A stretch of DNA of 64,000 nucleotides from CAVSJA01 sp963728145 (lineage in GTDB: Bacteria > Bacteroidota > Bacteroidia > Chitinophagales > Chitinophagaceae), in assembly GCA_963728145.1 (NCBI GenBank), contig CAVSJA010000002.1, positions 558,001-622,000 of the forward strand, read 5' to 3'. The translations under genes and the position numbers were made by a program. This document shows, one piece after another, positions 44,257 through 53,213 of this stretch. Position 1 is the stretch's first letter. Every line of letters begins with the position of its first letter. The notes under the pieces were generated by a model, which was not told the DNA's origin, ran no database searches, and saw nothing but the letters and a program-made list of their open reading frames with translations.

Positions 44257-44547
44257 ATGGAATTCAAAGAGCTTGACCCCATATTACATTCACAGTTGCG
44301 ACTGGCAGTCGTTTCACTCCTCATTAGTGTGAAGGAAGCGGAGTTTACCTTCATCAGGGATAAGACAAACGCGACTGCAGGAAATCTAAGCGTGCAGATC
44401 AATAAACTGAAGGAAGCAGGTTATATAGAGGTGATCAAACAATTCAAAGACAATTATCCTCAAACGGTCTGCAAAATTACCCCGGATGGAGTGAAGGCCT
44501 TTGAGGTTTACGTTAAGAACCTACAGTCTTACCTCAGTGCGAAGTGA
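44257..44547 (+). CDS. Winged-helix DNA-binding regulator (HTH_34/MarR-like)
   Basis: A 96-residue single-domain regulator. A helix-turn-helix (LAVVSLLISVKEAEFTFIRD then NATAGNLSVQINKLKEAGYI) and a wing (KQFKDNYPQTVCKITPDG) are clear, ending in a helix used for dimerisation. It probably represses or activates the group from 40320 onward. The 27-nt direct repeats with a 15-nt palindrome near 40161-40231 are a plausible site, but this is not shown. It is the last gene of the group. Confidence 0.8.
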   Translation: MEFKELDPILHSQLRLAVVSLLISVKEAEFTFIRDKTNATAGNLSVQINKLKEAGYIEVIKQFKDNYPQTVCKITPDGVKAFEVYVKNLQSYLSAK

Positions 44548-44548
44548 A

Positions 44549-44665
44549 GTTGATTGGTTAACTGGTTGATTGGTTAATTAGGTAGACAAGGTTGACTTTC
44601 GATTTGTCAACCCCTATCAACCTAGTCAACCTAGTCAACCTAGTCAACCAGTTAACCAGTTAACC
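44549..44665. repeat. Low-complexity inverted arms, word type GGTTAACT / CCTAGTCAA
   Basis: Left arm (44549-44598): TTGATTGGTTAACTGGTTGA and similar. Right arm (44605-44665): repeated CAACCTAGT words then AACCAGTTAACCAGTTAACC. The element sits between convergent genes, directly before the terminator of the minus-strand T9SS gene. Confidence 0.65.
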
Positions 44666-44697
44666 AAAAAAATAGGGTCTCCCACCTGGAGAGACCC
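44665..44697 (-). terminator. Terminator of the minus-strand T9SS gene
   Basis: Stem GGGTCTC (44675-44681) / GAGACCC (44691-44697). On the minus strand the hairpin is followed by TATTTTTTT (44665-44674), so it serves the gene that ends at 44727. Confidence 0.75.
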
Positions 44698-44726
44698 CTG
44701 TACTACCTCTGTATAACCACAAAAAC

Positions 44727-46172
44727 CTATTCTTTAACCAATTTAACGATCATTCTTTCCTTGCTATTTATAATTACTTCAAGCAGGTAAGCTCCTGGTT
44801 GAAGTTTTCCTGATCCATCCATCAAAATACTGTTTGTGCCTGCACCAAGATTTAATGTTTTGCGCATCATTTCCTTGCCAGTACTTGTCAGGATCTTCAT
44901 TACAACTATTGATGATTGATTCAACTGGATACTCGCCATGATATCACTTCTGGACGGATTCGGCGTTACGCTGATCATTTTCACGGATTCAGTATTATAC
45001 ACACGTACCACCAAAATCCTGCTAATGGAAGTTTTCTTATCCATGTCCACCAACTTCAGGCGATAGTAGAGATCTTTCTTGTTTGCGGTATTGCGACCTA
45101 CATTATCAGTGAAATCGTAATTATGTTTTATTGTTGAAATTCCCTGGCCCTTCATTGAACCAACCGTCTTCCATTCTTTTCCATCAAAACTTCTTTCGAT
45201 CTCAAATCTGTCGCTATTCGTTTCGAAGTTGGTCGTCCAATTAATTTCTACAAGACCATTAGTTTTATAAAGACCCCTGAAATCGATCATACTGATCGGT
45301 AAAAATCCACTGTTAGGGAAATTGATTGTAACAGTAGCAATATTTGAACAAAGAGGTCCGAAACCCTGATCACAAACCTGGTAAGTAAAGGTTGTGCTGT
45401 TTCCCGCGAAGCCTTCATTAGGAGTAAATGCAAATGAATTATCGGGATTGATGGTCACGCTACCATGTGGAGAGCTTTCGATCACATAAGTGTGTAGCTG
45501 ATCTCCATTCGGGTCGTAGTCATTCGAACAAATAAAACCAGATGCATTTCTGTTAGGCTGGCCATTGATCACATCATTGAGCGCAACTGGCGCCTGGTTA
45601 CAACCGGTCGAATAAACTTTTGAAGCAGAGATATTCAGGTCATCAATGGCGATCCTGGTTGAACCGTTCATACCCTGATAGCTGATAAATACCCGGTAGT
45701 TCGCAGATCCCGCCGTGAAAGACTTATTATAATTATATACGGTTGATGCATTGATTCCGGTGAATTCAACACTATCCAGCATTCCCAGTATGTTATTTTC
45801 GTAGTCAGTTAAGTAGATCTTCATCCACCTTCGTTGCCCATTTGCAAGCGTATTGCTGAATTTGTATCTAAATGCGATAGTGATATGACCCCACACATCT
45901 AACAATGGTGTATAAATCCCTGAATTCTGGTTTGGGTCGGTTCCAAGATCTGATACCATTGCTCCGTCACCTTCGATGAGCGGATTCCACCCTCCTTTAT
46001 TTACATCGAAGTCAGGAAAGAACCAGCATTGATCCTGGAGATGGCCTTTGATTAGTGCTAATGGTACAGCAGGCCTTGAGTTGAGATTTTCTGTTGTTTG
46101 AGCAATTGCCCCAATCGAGAGTACAACTGAGAGTATCCATGCAGATACTATCAGGATTACGTTCCGTTTCAT
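44727..46172 (-). CDS. T9SS-secreted protein with a cadherin-like Ig domain
   Basis: A 481-residue protein: signal peptide (ends GAIAQ), an N-terminal beta-sandwich (WGHITIAFRYKFSNTLANGQ... IAIDDLNISA) like cargo-binding jelly-roll domains, a tandem-Ig/cadherin-like domain (APVALNDVINGQPNRNASG... TFTYQVCDQG), a fibronectin-like segment (NWTTNFETNSDRFEIERSFDG) and a type A sorting domain (VTPNPSRSD... MIVKLVKE). The SNDYDPNGDQ stretch is typical of calcium-binding Ig repeats. It is a surface or adhesin-like protein. It is transcribed divergently from the ABC exporter genes. Confidence 0.75.
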   Translation of the reverse strand: MKRNVILIVSAWILSVVLSIGAIAQTTENLNSRPAVPLALIKGHLQDQCWFFPDFDVNKGGWNPLIEGDGAMVSDLGTDPNQNSGIYTPLLDVWGHITIAFRYKFSNTLANGQRRWMKIYLTDYENNILGMLDSVEFTGINASTVYNYNKSFTAGSANYRVFISYQGMNGSTRIAIDDLNISASKVYSTGCNQAPVALNDVINGQPNRNASGFICSNDYDPNGDQLHTYVIESSPHGSVTINPDNSFAFTPNEGFAGNSTTFTYQVCDQGFGPLCSNIATVTINFPNSGFLPISMIDFRGLYKTNGLVEINWTTNFETNSDRFEIERSFDGKEWKTVGSMKGQGISTIKHNYDFTDNVGRNTANKKDLYYRLKLVDMDKKTSISRILVVRVYNTESVKMISVTPNPSRSDIMASIQLNQSSIVVMKILTSTGKEMMRKTLNLGAGTNSILMDGSGKLQPGAYLLEVIINSKERMIVKLVKE

Positions 46173-46509
46173 TTTGTAAGTTTCAGCGTTATTAATAAAT
46201 GTTCAGCACAAGGGTGGTTAATCCACCGGGGCAATTCAAAGGAGGGACAATTAGCTGATAAAGGTGTACGCTGATTCGGCGATTACATAGCTATTCGGAT
46301 TGAAGTATTCTTCAAGGGAGATCAAACAAAAAACGGCTTTGGGAATTGGTATGAACGGATTATCAGAGGATGTGGGAGGGAATGAGACAAAAGTAATAGG
46401 CCACCCTCTAATTTGCAAGCCCGCTGCAAAGATTTTTTTACCCCGAAAATCAATTATAACACTTTAATTAGCAGATTTTTAAGCTTTCAGCGTAATTTGT
46501 ACTCCAACT
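46173..46509. other. 337-nt divergent intergenic region with a promoter motif
   Basis: No supported ORF. For the plus-strand ABC gene, TAATTTG at 46493-46499 resembles a -7 box and ends 10 nt before the ATG, giving a very short leader. For the minus-strand T9SS gene I find no clear box. The remainder is unremarkable mixed sequence. Confidence 0.45.
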
Positions 46510-47445
46510 ATGGCTGCAATTATTAAGGTCGATCACCTCAGCAAATTCTTCAAGGATATCAGGGCTGTAGAGGACATTTCATTCACGGTTGAGGAGGGAG
46601 ATATCTATGGTTTTCTTGGCCAGAATGGTGCGGGAAAATCAACCACCATCCGGATGCTGCTTACCCTGATTGAACCGACCAAAGGGTCTATTGAAATCTT
46701 CGGAAAGAATCTGAAAACAAACCGGAAGGAAATATTACGCTTGATCGGCGCCGTTATAGAGCGGCCCGACCTTTACAAATACCTTACAGCGTTTGAAAAC
46801 CTTTCCATTTTTTCGAGAATGAGTGGCGTCAGACTGACACGCAAGCAATTGATGGATCAATTGGAAAGTGTTGGACTCGCGGCCCGCGCTTTTCACAAAG
46901 TGAAGACATATTCACAAGGAATGAGACAGCGGCTTGGTATCGCTGTAGCATTGGTGCACAATCCACAGCTCATAATTCTGGATGAACCCACTAACGGACT
47001 CGATCCACAAGGAATCGCTGATGTACGCAATCTTATTCTTCATTTAAGCCACCATCAACAAAAAACGATCTTTGTTTCCTCACACTTGTTGAACGAGATC
47101 GAAATGATAGCGAACCGTATGCTTGTTTTGGATAAGGGTAAGAAAATGGTAGAAGGAAATGTTCGGGAGCTTTTTGATCCAAACCGCATTTTGGTAAAAG
47201 TCGAAGTCACAAACCCTGAAGAGATCGCAGAAAAACTAAAAGCATCCCAATGGAATGACTTAATCCGTGAAGGAACTGATCACCATTTATTATTTCAACT
47301 TAAAAAGCAACAAATCCCACAATTAACCAATGACCTGGTAGCAATGGGAGCATCGATTCTGGCCGTTCAACCCCGCCACTCTTTGGAAGAGTATTTTCTT
47401 TCACTCACAACTCCAAACCAGCATGTGGACGCTTTTACAAATTGA
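46510..47445 (+). CDS. ABC-2 type exporter, ATP-binding subunit
   Basis: A 311-residue ATPase with Walker A GQNGAGKSTT (~39-48), signature YSQGMRQRLGI, Walker B LIILDEPTNGLDPQG and switch VSSHLLNEIE, followed by a C-terminal ~90-residue extension common in the CcmA/NatA/BcrA group. It powers the permease encoded by the next gene, which overlaps it by 23 nt, so the two are translationally coupled. Export substrate cannot be inferred; peptide/bacitracin-like or sodium export are known uses. Confidence 0.9.
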   Translation: MAAIIKVDHLSKFFKDIRAVEDISFTVEEGDIYGFLGQNGAGKSTTIRMLLTLIEPTKGSIEIFGKNLKTNRKEILRLIGAVIERPDLYKYLTAFENLSIFSRMSGVRLTRKQLMDQLESVGLAARAFHKVKTYSQGMRQRLGIAVALVHNPQLIILDEPTNGLDPQGIADVRNLILHLSHHQQKTIFVSSHLLNEIEMIANRMLVLDKGKKMVEGNVRELFDPNRILVKVEVTNPEEIAEKLKASQWNDLIREGTDHHLLFQLKKQQIPQLTNDLVAMGASILAVQPRHSLEEYFLSLTTPNQHVDAFTN

Positions 47446-48298
47446 ACTATTTAAAATATTCAAACGACCCCGTACCTATATTGCGTTCGTTGCAATTGCA
47501 GCCATCGTCTCTCTAATTCAACTAGCGCTTTATTTGGATGGAGGGACTTACACGGACTTCCTGATGCAAGCCCTGCCATCGTTCCAGCTCCAGGGCGGCC
47601 CATTGTTGAATGGGTATTTTGTTTGTTACACCATTTTGCAAACCCTATTGATCCATGTGCCCCTATTAATTGCTTTGATAGGCGGAGATATGATTGCGGG
47701 AGAAGCCAATATGGGAACATTGCGGTTGTTAATCAGCAAGCCCATAAGCAGAACGAATCTATTGCTCAGCAAATTTATCGCCACTACAGTATACACTCTT
47801 ATGTTATTAGTATGGATGGCGATCCTTTCGCTGGGCCTATCTATGTTGATCTTCGGTACTTCCGACCTGGCAATTTTTCAAAGTGAAATGTTCATTATAA
47901 TACCAGAATCAGATGTATTCTGGAGATACCTTGCGGCATTTTGCTATGCAGCGTTGGCCATGACAACAGTGGCGGCGCTTGCATTTTTTCTTTCACTCTT
48001 TGCAGAAAATTCCATTGGTCCAATTGTGGCGACAATGAGCATCATCATTGCATTTACTATTCTTACAACGCTTGGCCTTCCTCTGTTTGAACGCATCAAT
48101 CCATTTCTTTTCACTTCACATATGTTGGGATGGAAAGGATTTTTCAATGTGCAAGTTGACGCGGAGAACGACGTTATCCAGGGTTCGATTGATGGTGTAT
48201 CGAGTATATTCCGTTCAGCCATCATCCTCTTCGCGCATATTTTGTTCTTCGTTGGAGGAGGGATTTTGATTTTTAGGAAGAAGGATGTACTGTCTTAG
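47423..48298 (+). CDS. ABC-2 type exporter, permease subunit
   Basis: A 291-residue membrane protein with about six hydrophobic helices (for example TYIAFVAIAAIVSLIQLALY, TLLIHVPLLIALIGGDMIAG, ATTVYTLMLLVWMAILSLGL, IILFAHILFFVGGGILIF) and the ABC-2 motif EANMGTLRLLISKPISR after the second helix. It begins inside the ATPase gene (23-nt overlap). It forms the transmembrane path of the exporter. A strong bidirectional terminator follows within 110 nt. Confidence 0.88.
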   Translation: MWTLLQIELFKIFKRPRTYIAFVAIAAIVSLIQLALYLDGGTYTDFLMQALPSFQLQGGPLLNGYFVCYTILQTLLIHVPLLIALIGGDMIAGEANMGTLRLLISKPISRTNLLLSKFIATTVYTLMLLVWMAILSLGLSMLIFGTSDLAIFQSEMFIIIPESDVFWRYLAAFCYAALAMTTVAALAFFLSLFAENSIGPIVATMSIIIAFTILTTLGLPLFERINPFLFTSHMLGWKGFFNVQVDAENDVIQGSIDGVSSIFRSAIILFAHILFFVGGGILIFRKKDVLS

Positions 48299-48463
48299 AG
48301 GTTGACAGGGTTGACAGGGTTGACAAGTAAATAATTCACAATTTCGACTCCCATAAAAAAATAAAGAATGGGTCAATGAACAATTCACTGACCCATTCTT
48401 TATTTGTCGATCAAATGTCTGTGTTTCTACCTTGTCAACCCTGTCAACCTCGTCAACCTTGCC
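48298..48463. repeat. Inverted low-complexity arms (GTTGACAGG) enclosing a bidirectional terminator
   Basis: The left arm (48298-48327) is three GGTTGACAG-type words; the right arm (48434-48462) is CTTGTCAACCCTGTCAACC plus a further copy. Between them lies the hairpin at 48361-48403. The gap separates convergent genes, so the nested structure may end both transcripts. Confidence 0.7.
48361..48403. terminator. Bidirectional terminator between convergent genes
   Basis: A 15-bp perfect stem (left 48361-48375, ATAAAGAATGGGTCA; right 48389-48403), one mismatch, then four more pairs and a 3-nt loop. The A-rich left and T-rich right flanks suit termination in both directions, for the permease gene and the minus-strand oxidoreductase gene. 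Confidence 0.85.
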
Positions 48464-49804
48464 TCAGAAACCAAACTTCGTCACTCCCGGTGTTGCGATC
48501 GGATAGAATCCATCGGCTCCTGGTAATACTGGAGGAGTTGCATTCCATGCGTATTCTTTTGGTTGAAGGTCGATGCCACTGTTAAGTGTTTTATCCCATT
48601 CAACAACGCGGCCGGTATAAGTTGCCATACGACCAAGAATGGAAGTCATTGTACTCTTTGCACCATTTTCACCATCGGCGAATTTGAATTCGCCTTTAGC
48701 AATTGCTGCAAATAATTCATCATGCTCGGCCTGGTATGCATTGTTTTCTTTTGAACGATCGAATTGATAGAGCGTTTTGCCACTAAGGTCTTTAATATTC
48801 ATCGCTCCGCAATTGATCTTTCCTTTTGTGCCAATGATCAATTCATCTACCTTACTCATTGTGCCTGGAATATGGCGGCATTGACTATTCAGGATTGAAC
48901 CATCTGCATAGTGGAATTCAACATAGTGATGATCGAAGATCTCACCATGATCTTTTCCTTTCCGTACCTGTCTTCCACCCATACCCTGTGCTTTTACAGG
49001 ATATCCACCCTTGAACCAGTTTACGACATCAATATTATGAATATGCTGTTCGCAGATATGATCGCCGCATAACCAAACAAAATAATACCAGTTGCGCATC
49101 TGGTATTCCATTTCAGTTTGACCATCTTTACGAGGATTTACCCACACACCATCATTATTCCACCATGCTTGCGCAGAAGTGATATCTCCGATAAGGTTTT
49201 TCCTGCTGAATAATTCGCGATAGCTGTTTTGATAATGTCTTTGCAATCCAACAACTACATTCAGTTTTTTCTGTTTTGCCAGTTCTGCCGCATCCAAAAC
49301 TTTCTTTACTCCGGCAGGATCCGTAGCAACAGGTTTTTCCATGAAAACATGCTTGTTTTGTTTAATCGCTTCCTCAAAATGGATTGGACGGAAGCCGGGA
49401 GGAGTAGTGAGGATCACTACATCTGCTAAAGGAATCGCCTTAAGGTAACCATCGAAGCCGACGAATTTCCTTTCTTCTGGTACGTCGATGCTTTTTTTAA
49501 CGTTACCTTTTTGCCTGGTCCATTCTGAAATATCTTCAGCATTCAAGATATTATAACACTTGTCAAGTCTATCCCGGAAAGCATCGGCCATTGCAACCAA
49601 TTTTACGTTTTGTTTGCTAAGCAATGCCTCCAGGGCCGCACCTGTTCCGCGACCGCCACAACCGATCAACGCAACCTTAATCGTATCATCTGATCCTGAA
49701 AAGTAATTGGCAGCTTGTGAAATTGCAGGTGCTGCTATCAGACCACCAGCAATTAGCGAAGAGTTTCTTACGAAATCGCGACGGGATGTTTTTTTATTTT
49801 CCAT
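48464..49804 (-). CDS. Exported Gfo/Idh/MocA-family oxidoreductase
   Basis: A 446-residue NAD(P)-dependent oxidoreductase from ATG 49804 (MENKKTSRRDF; an ATG two codons earlier is possible). It has a twin-arginine signal (SRRDFVRNSSLIAGGLIAAP), a Rossmann motif VALIGCGGRGTG, the family EKPVATDP (catalytic Lys) and a C-terminal alpha/beta domain rich in His/Asp (GDHICEQHIHNIDVVNWF). Relatives act on sugars or inositols, and the exported type in Bacteroidota includes enzymes acting on surface glycans. Its substrate is unknown. The next minus-strand gene, for a SUMF1-type protein, lies upstream. Confidence 0.85.
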   Translation of the reverse strand: MENKKTSRRDFVRNSSLIAGGLIAAPAISQAANYFSGSDDTIKVALIGCGGRGTGAALEALLSKQNVKLVAMADAFRDRLDKCYNILNAEDISEWTRQKGNVKKSIDVPEERKFVGFDGYLKAIPLADVVILTTPPGFRPIHFEEAIKQNKHVFMEKPVATDPAGVKKVLDAAELAKQKKLNVVVGLQRHYQNSYRELFSRKNLIGDITSAQAWWNNDGVWVNPRKDGQTEMEYQMRNWYYFVWLCGDHICEQHIHNIDVVNWFKGGYPVKAQGMGGRQVRKGKDHGEIFDHHYVEFHYADGSILNSQCRHIPGTMSKVDELIIGTKGKINCGAMNIKDLSGKTLYQFDRSKENNAYQAEHDELFAAIAKGEFKFADGENGAKSTMTSILGRMATYTGRVVEWDKTLNSGIDLQPKEYAWNATPPVLPGADGFYPIATPGVTKFGF

Positions 49805-49824
49805 AACCACTTATTGAGGTGAAA

Positions 49825-49848
49825 TCCCGATGGAAGTATTTGTCGGGA
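49825..49848. repeat. Short extragenic hairpin TCCCGA...TCGGGA
   Basis: The arms TCCCGA (49825-49830) and TCGGGA (49842-49847) with an 11-nt loop lie just upstream of the oxidoreductase start and are followed on the plus strand by an eight-T run further right. On the minus strand it lies in the oxidoreductase leader. The sequence class resembles the terminator at 2296. Confidence 0.4.
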
Positions 49849-49927
49849 CTGAAATATTTTTTTTGATTGAAACCGGGTTTACAAGTTACGACTAAAGCAT
49901 GAAGCTAAATTCATATTCTGATCATTT

Positions 49928-50881
49928 TTAATTTCCCAGGTATTTTTTATAAAATGCCTCGATCTCTTCTGGGGAAGGTTGTTGTAATGGCCTTACAATC
50001 CTGAATCCAACTGCTTCTGCATCCGTCAGCCACCATTTACTCTTGGGGATTTGTGGATCTCTTAAATTCCATGATGGATCAGACTTTGAACGGCTTGCGC
50101 AGCGAAGTGAAACAGCTTTGTCTGAGTAACCTCCACCTCTTACCGACTTTGGATAACGGGTTGCCGGCGGATTGGATGGATCCTTTGAGTTGGAAAGTCT
50201 GGTATAATAATTTTCTTCATATTGGTCCAATACCCATTCAGCAACATTGCCCAACATATCATACAAGCCCCATGCATTTTGTTTCTTCTGACCCGTTTTT
50301 TGGTATTTACCCCTGCTATTATCTGCGAACCATGCATAATCTTTCAATTGCTTAGGATCATCTCCGTAATAATAAGTAGTGTTTGTTCCTGCCCTGCAGG
50401 CATATTCCCATTCCGCTTCGGAAGGGAGCCGATAGAAGTGGCCGGTCTTCTGATATAACCATTTACAATACATCATCGCGGTATATTGTGACATGCTGTT
50501 CACGGGAAATCCACCTTCCTTACCCATTCCCCAACTTAGATCAATGTATTGTGGCGTTGGTCTTGTGACTGCATCAACCTGGGAGTTAACGCTCGTGTTC
50601 TCATCACCAAAGAATAAAAGGAATTCATCGTAAGTCACTTCATGAGATCCCATCCAGAATGCAGAGACCTGAACCTCTTGCTGAGGTCCTTCATCTTTCT
50701 TTCTTCCCTTTTCTGATTGGGGACTTCCGATCTTAAAATTTCCGGCTGCAATCGGCAGCATTTTGAATTTTACCGTAGAACCGGGAATTTTTTCTTCGTA
50801 GGCTGAGAAGTCATTTGTTGACTGTGAATTTCCCAAAAGAAATTGGAGGACGAATAATAAGAATAGACTGTACTTTTTCAC
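49928..50881 (-). CDS. Formylglycine-generating-enzyme (SUMF1) family secreted protein
   Basis: A 317-residue exported protein (signal peptide ends FLLGNSQ). It has the FGE-sulfatase fold: FKIGSPQSEKGRKKDEGPQQ at the start, WMGSHEVTYDEFLLFF, PVNSMSQYTAMMYCKWLYQK, RLPSEAEWEYACRAGT, NAWGLYDMLGNVAEWVLDQY, RGGGYSDKAVSLRCASRS and GFRIVRP. The cysteine pair needed for sulfatase activation is not obvious, so it may be structural, like GldJ/GldK relatives, or have another activity. It lies upstream of the oxidoreductase gene on the same strand (117-nt gap). Confidence 0.8.
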   Translation of the reverse strand: MKKYSLFLLFVLQFLLGNSQSTNDFSAYEEKIPGSTVKFKMLPIAAGNFKIGSPQSEKGRKKDEGPQQEVQVSAFWMGSHEVTYDEFLLFFGDENTSVNSQVDAVTRPTPQYIDLSWGMGKEGGFPVNSMSQYTAMMYCKWLYQKTGHFYRLPSEAEWEYACRAGTNTTYYYGDDPKQLKDYAWFADNSRGKYQKTGQKKQNAWGLYDMLGNVAEWVLDQYEENYYTRLSNSKDPSNPPATRYPKSVRGGGYSDKAVSLRCASRSKSDPSWNLRDPQIPKSKWWLTDAEAVGFRIVRPLQQPSPEEIEAFYKKYLGN

Positions 50882-50932
50882 CTGATCAGTTGTGGGTCGG
50901 GAAGATAGGAAAAAGGCTCGATACGACTGAAT

Positions 50933-51052
50933 TCAATTTACGATTTGATGGTTTGATGGCTAGATTGTTAGATGGTTGGGTTAGTTAATAGTAAACCCAA
51001 CAATCAAACAATATCAACAATCAAACCATTCAAATCGTAATTCGTAAATTGT
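50933..51052. repeat. Low-complexity inverted arms, word type TTTGATGG
   Basis: Left (50933-50985): CAATTTACGATTTGATGGTT and similar words. Right (50994-51052): AACCCAACAATCAAACAATA, CAAACCATTCAAATCGTAAT and related words. The outer ends also pair. It lies in the divergent gap between the SUMF1-type and TIM-barrel genes. Confidence 0.65.
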
Positions 51053-51070
51053 ATCCTCAACTCACTGTTT

Positions 51071-51991
51071 ATGGACCGCAGACTATTCATGCAAAACTCA
51101 ATTGGCGCCGGCGCGTCTTTATTGATACCCGCAGGTTTAATGGCCGGAAGAAAAACCAATTATCCTATTGCTGATAAGACTTTCAATCTTAATTATGCTT
51201 TTCACGATGGAATGTTTAAAGGTAATGGTGGAGATGATTTTATTGAACAGATAAAATTTGCGCATGGGAAAGGATTCCGTTCAATAGAAGATAATGGGAT
51301 GATGTCGAGAACGGTGGATATGCAAAAAAAGATTGGTGATACACTCGCAAAGCTTGGGATGAAAATGGGTGTATTTGTGATCACCTCAGATAACTGGCAT
51401 TGGAAAACATCACTTGCATCGGGAAAACAGGAATTTATTGACAGAATGATAAAGGATTGTAAAGAAGCCGTTGAAGTAGCGAAGCGTTGCAATGCAAAAT
51501 GGATGACGGTTGTTCCCGGGAACTTTGACCGAAATCTTTCAATGGAGTATCAAACTTCGAATGTGATCAAAGCTTTGAGAATTGCCAGTGGTATCCTTGA
51601 ACCGCATGGTTTGATAATGGTCCTTGAAGCTTTGAGTGATAATCCCGATCTCTTTCTTCGTTACAGCGATCAAACTTATATGATATGCAAGGCGGTGAAC
51701 AGTCCGAGTTGCAAGATCCTTTTCGATATGTATCACATGCAAAGAAATGAAGGTGATATCATAAATAATATCAATAAGGCCTGGGATGAGATTGCGTATT
51801 TCCAGATAGGCGATAATCCGGGACGCAAAGAACCTACCACCGGAGAAATGAATTACAGGAATATTTTCAAGCATATCTACAACAAAGGATATCGAGATAT
51901 TTTAGGTATGGAACACGGAAATGCAAAGCCTGGTAAAGAAGGGGAAATCGCATTGATTCAGGCATATAGGGAAAGTGATGCGTTTATGTAG
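51071..51991 (+). CDS. TIM-barrel protein of the hydroxypyruvate isomerase/sugar epimerase family
   Basis: A 306-residue exported TIM-barrel protein. The twin-arginine-like start is MDRRLFMQNSIGAGASLLIP. Barrel markers are IKFAHGKGFRSIEDNGMM, CNAKWMTVVPGN, LIMVLEALSDNP (metal-binding Glu), CKILFDMYHMQRNEGD (metal-binding Asp and the MYHMQ motif of Hyi-type isomerases), YFQIGDNPGRKEPTTGEMNY and ILGMEHGNAKPG. It probably isomerises a small sugar or ketoacid in the periplasm. It is divergent from the SUMF1/oxidoreductase genes; the three may serve one sugar pathway (inference). Confidence 0.8.
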   Translation: MDRRLFMQNSIGAGASLLIPAGLMAGRKTNYPIADKTFNLNYAFHDGMFKGNGGDDFIEQIKFAHGKGFRSIEDNGMMSRTVDMQKKIGDTLAKLGMKMGVFVITSDNWHWKTSLASGKQEFIDRMIKDCKEAVEVAKRCNAKWMTVVPGNFDRNLSMEYQTSNVIKALRIASGILEPHGLIMVLEALSDNPDLFLRYSDQTYMICKAVNSPSCKILFDMYHMQRNEGDIINNINKAWDEIAYFQIGDNPGRKEPTTGEMNYRNIFKHIYNKGYRDILGMEHGNAKPGKEGEIALIQAYRESDAFM

Positions 51992-52056
51992 CCCCGGAGA
52001 TCATATTTACAAATCCTTTTAGAACTACCTATGATTACTTGAACGAAATTGCAGTT

Positions 52057-52752
52057 ATGAGAAAGTTCTCGTTAATACTGGTCTGTTCTTTTTTATTATC
52101 CCCGGTTGTATCGTGTGCCCAGGATGCAATGGAATTGATCAAAAAGGTGAAGGCCAAGCTGGCAACGGTTAAGGATTATGAGGCAAAGGGTTCTATGAAG
52201 ACAGATGTATCCTTCATGAAAATCCCCAAGGCAGGGGTAACCATCTTTTATAAGAATCCCAATAAATTCAAGGTCAAAAAAGACGATGGCATTTCGATAA
52301 TGCCAAAGGGTGGAATAAGCGTAAACCTGAGTTCTCTTTTGGAACACGATAATTTCACTGCAGTTGCTGCCGGATCAACCACCTATCAGGACAAAATACT
52401 CACCGTAATTAAGTTATTGCCCCTGGATGAAAAATCCGAAGTCGTTGTATCAACTTTTTATATAGACGAAAAAGAATTATTGATACGAAAAACGACCACA
52501 ACTACAAAGGATAACGGAACCTATGAGATGGAATTGGAATATGGTTCCTATGCTAAGTGGGGTTTGCCCGATAAAGTGACTCTTATCTTCACTACTAAAA
52601 ATTATAAACTCCCGAAAGGCCTCGCTTTTGACTATGACAATGGCGAGAAATCGAAAACGGGGGGTGACAACGAAAATCAGAAAGGCCGGATCGAGATCAA
52701 CTATTCCAAATACAACATCAATGTTGGAATTGCGGACTCAATATTCAATTGA
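52057..52752 (+). CDS. LolA-like outer-membrane lipoprotein carrier-type protein
   Basis: A 231-residue exported protein (start at ATG 52057, MRKFSLILV; signal ends PVVSCAQ, so a lipobox VSC is possible). The mature part is an extended beta-sheet with the LolA-like opening DAMELIKKVKAKLATVKDYE, then VTIFYKNPNKFKVKK and ITTKDNG-type strands. LolA-type folds carry lipoproteins or bind lipids in the periplasm. Housekeeping LolA is usually shorter and encoded elsewhere, so this may be a related single-domain protein with another lipid ligand. It stands alone. Confidence 0.55.
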   Translation: MRKFSLILVCSFLLSPVVSCAQDAMELIKKVKAKLATVKDYEAKGSMKTDVSFMKIPKAGVTIFYKNPNKFKVKKDDGISIMPKGGISVNLSSLLEHDNFTAVAAGSTTYQDKILTVIKLLPLDEKSEVVVSTFYIDEKELLIRKTTTTTKDNGTYEMELEYGSYAKWGLPDKVTLIFTTKNYKLPKGLAFDYDNGEKSKTGGDNENQKGRIEINYSKYNINVGIADSIFN

Positions 52753-53213
52753 TAATTGTCAAAACGGACAAAATTTTCTCGAAAATTTACGGTTATCCAT
52801 GCTAGGGGTTTTTCACCAGAACTGGTAAAATTACTAGTACGTCGAACTATTCAGTACCCTCATCGCCTAATTAGTTCCTTTTATCGAATACGGGGAAAAT
52901 AATTAAGATTTATAGTCGTTTACAGGTAGATTTGACCCTGTTAAGTCGTTATCGACCCTAATCCAAAGCGTATGAAAACAAGGAATTTTACCCTATGCCT
53001 AACCTTTCAGAATTGTTCTAATTCTGTTTCTTTTTCCTCTCTGAAATGTGGGCTTTTTACAACGGCGAATGTTATAACTAACATTCCTGTTTGGGGTTTG
53101 CCGAAACTTTCGGCCCTCGGGTAATCCTTATGTTTTAACGTGCTTGAATAAAGGTCTTCAACGTAATTAAGCGGGTTTTACTAATCCAATTAAATGAAAA
53201 ACCTGAACCCTTT
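52753..53213. other. 461-nt intergenic region before the first BNR-repeat module
   Basis: No supported ORF. It contains two weak hairpins (AAAATTTT-CTCG-AAAATTT at 52770s and CACCAG-AA-CTGGT at 52815s), a GCCGAAA/TTTCGGC palindrome at 53100-53114, and AT-rich sequence. The latter part is probably the leader of the gene at 53214. I find no clear promoter. Confidence 0.4.
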
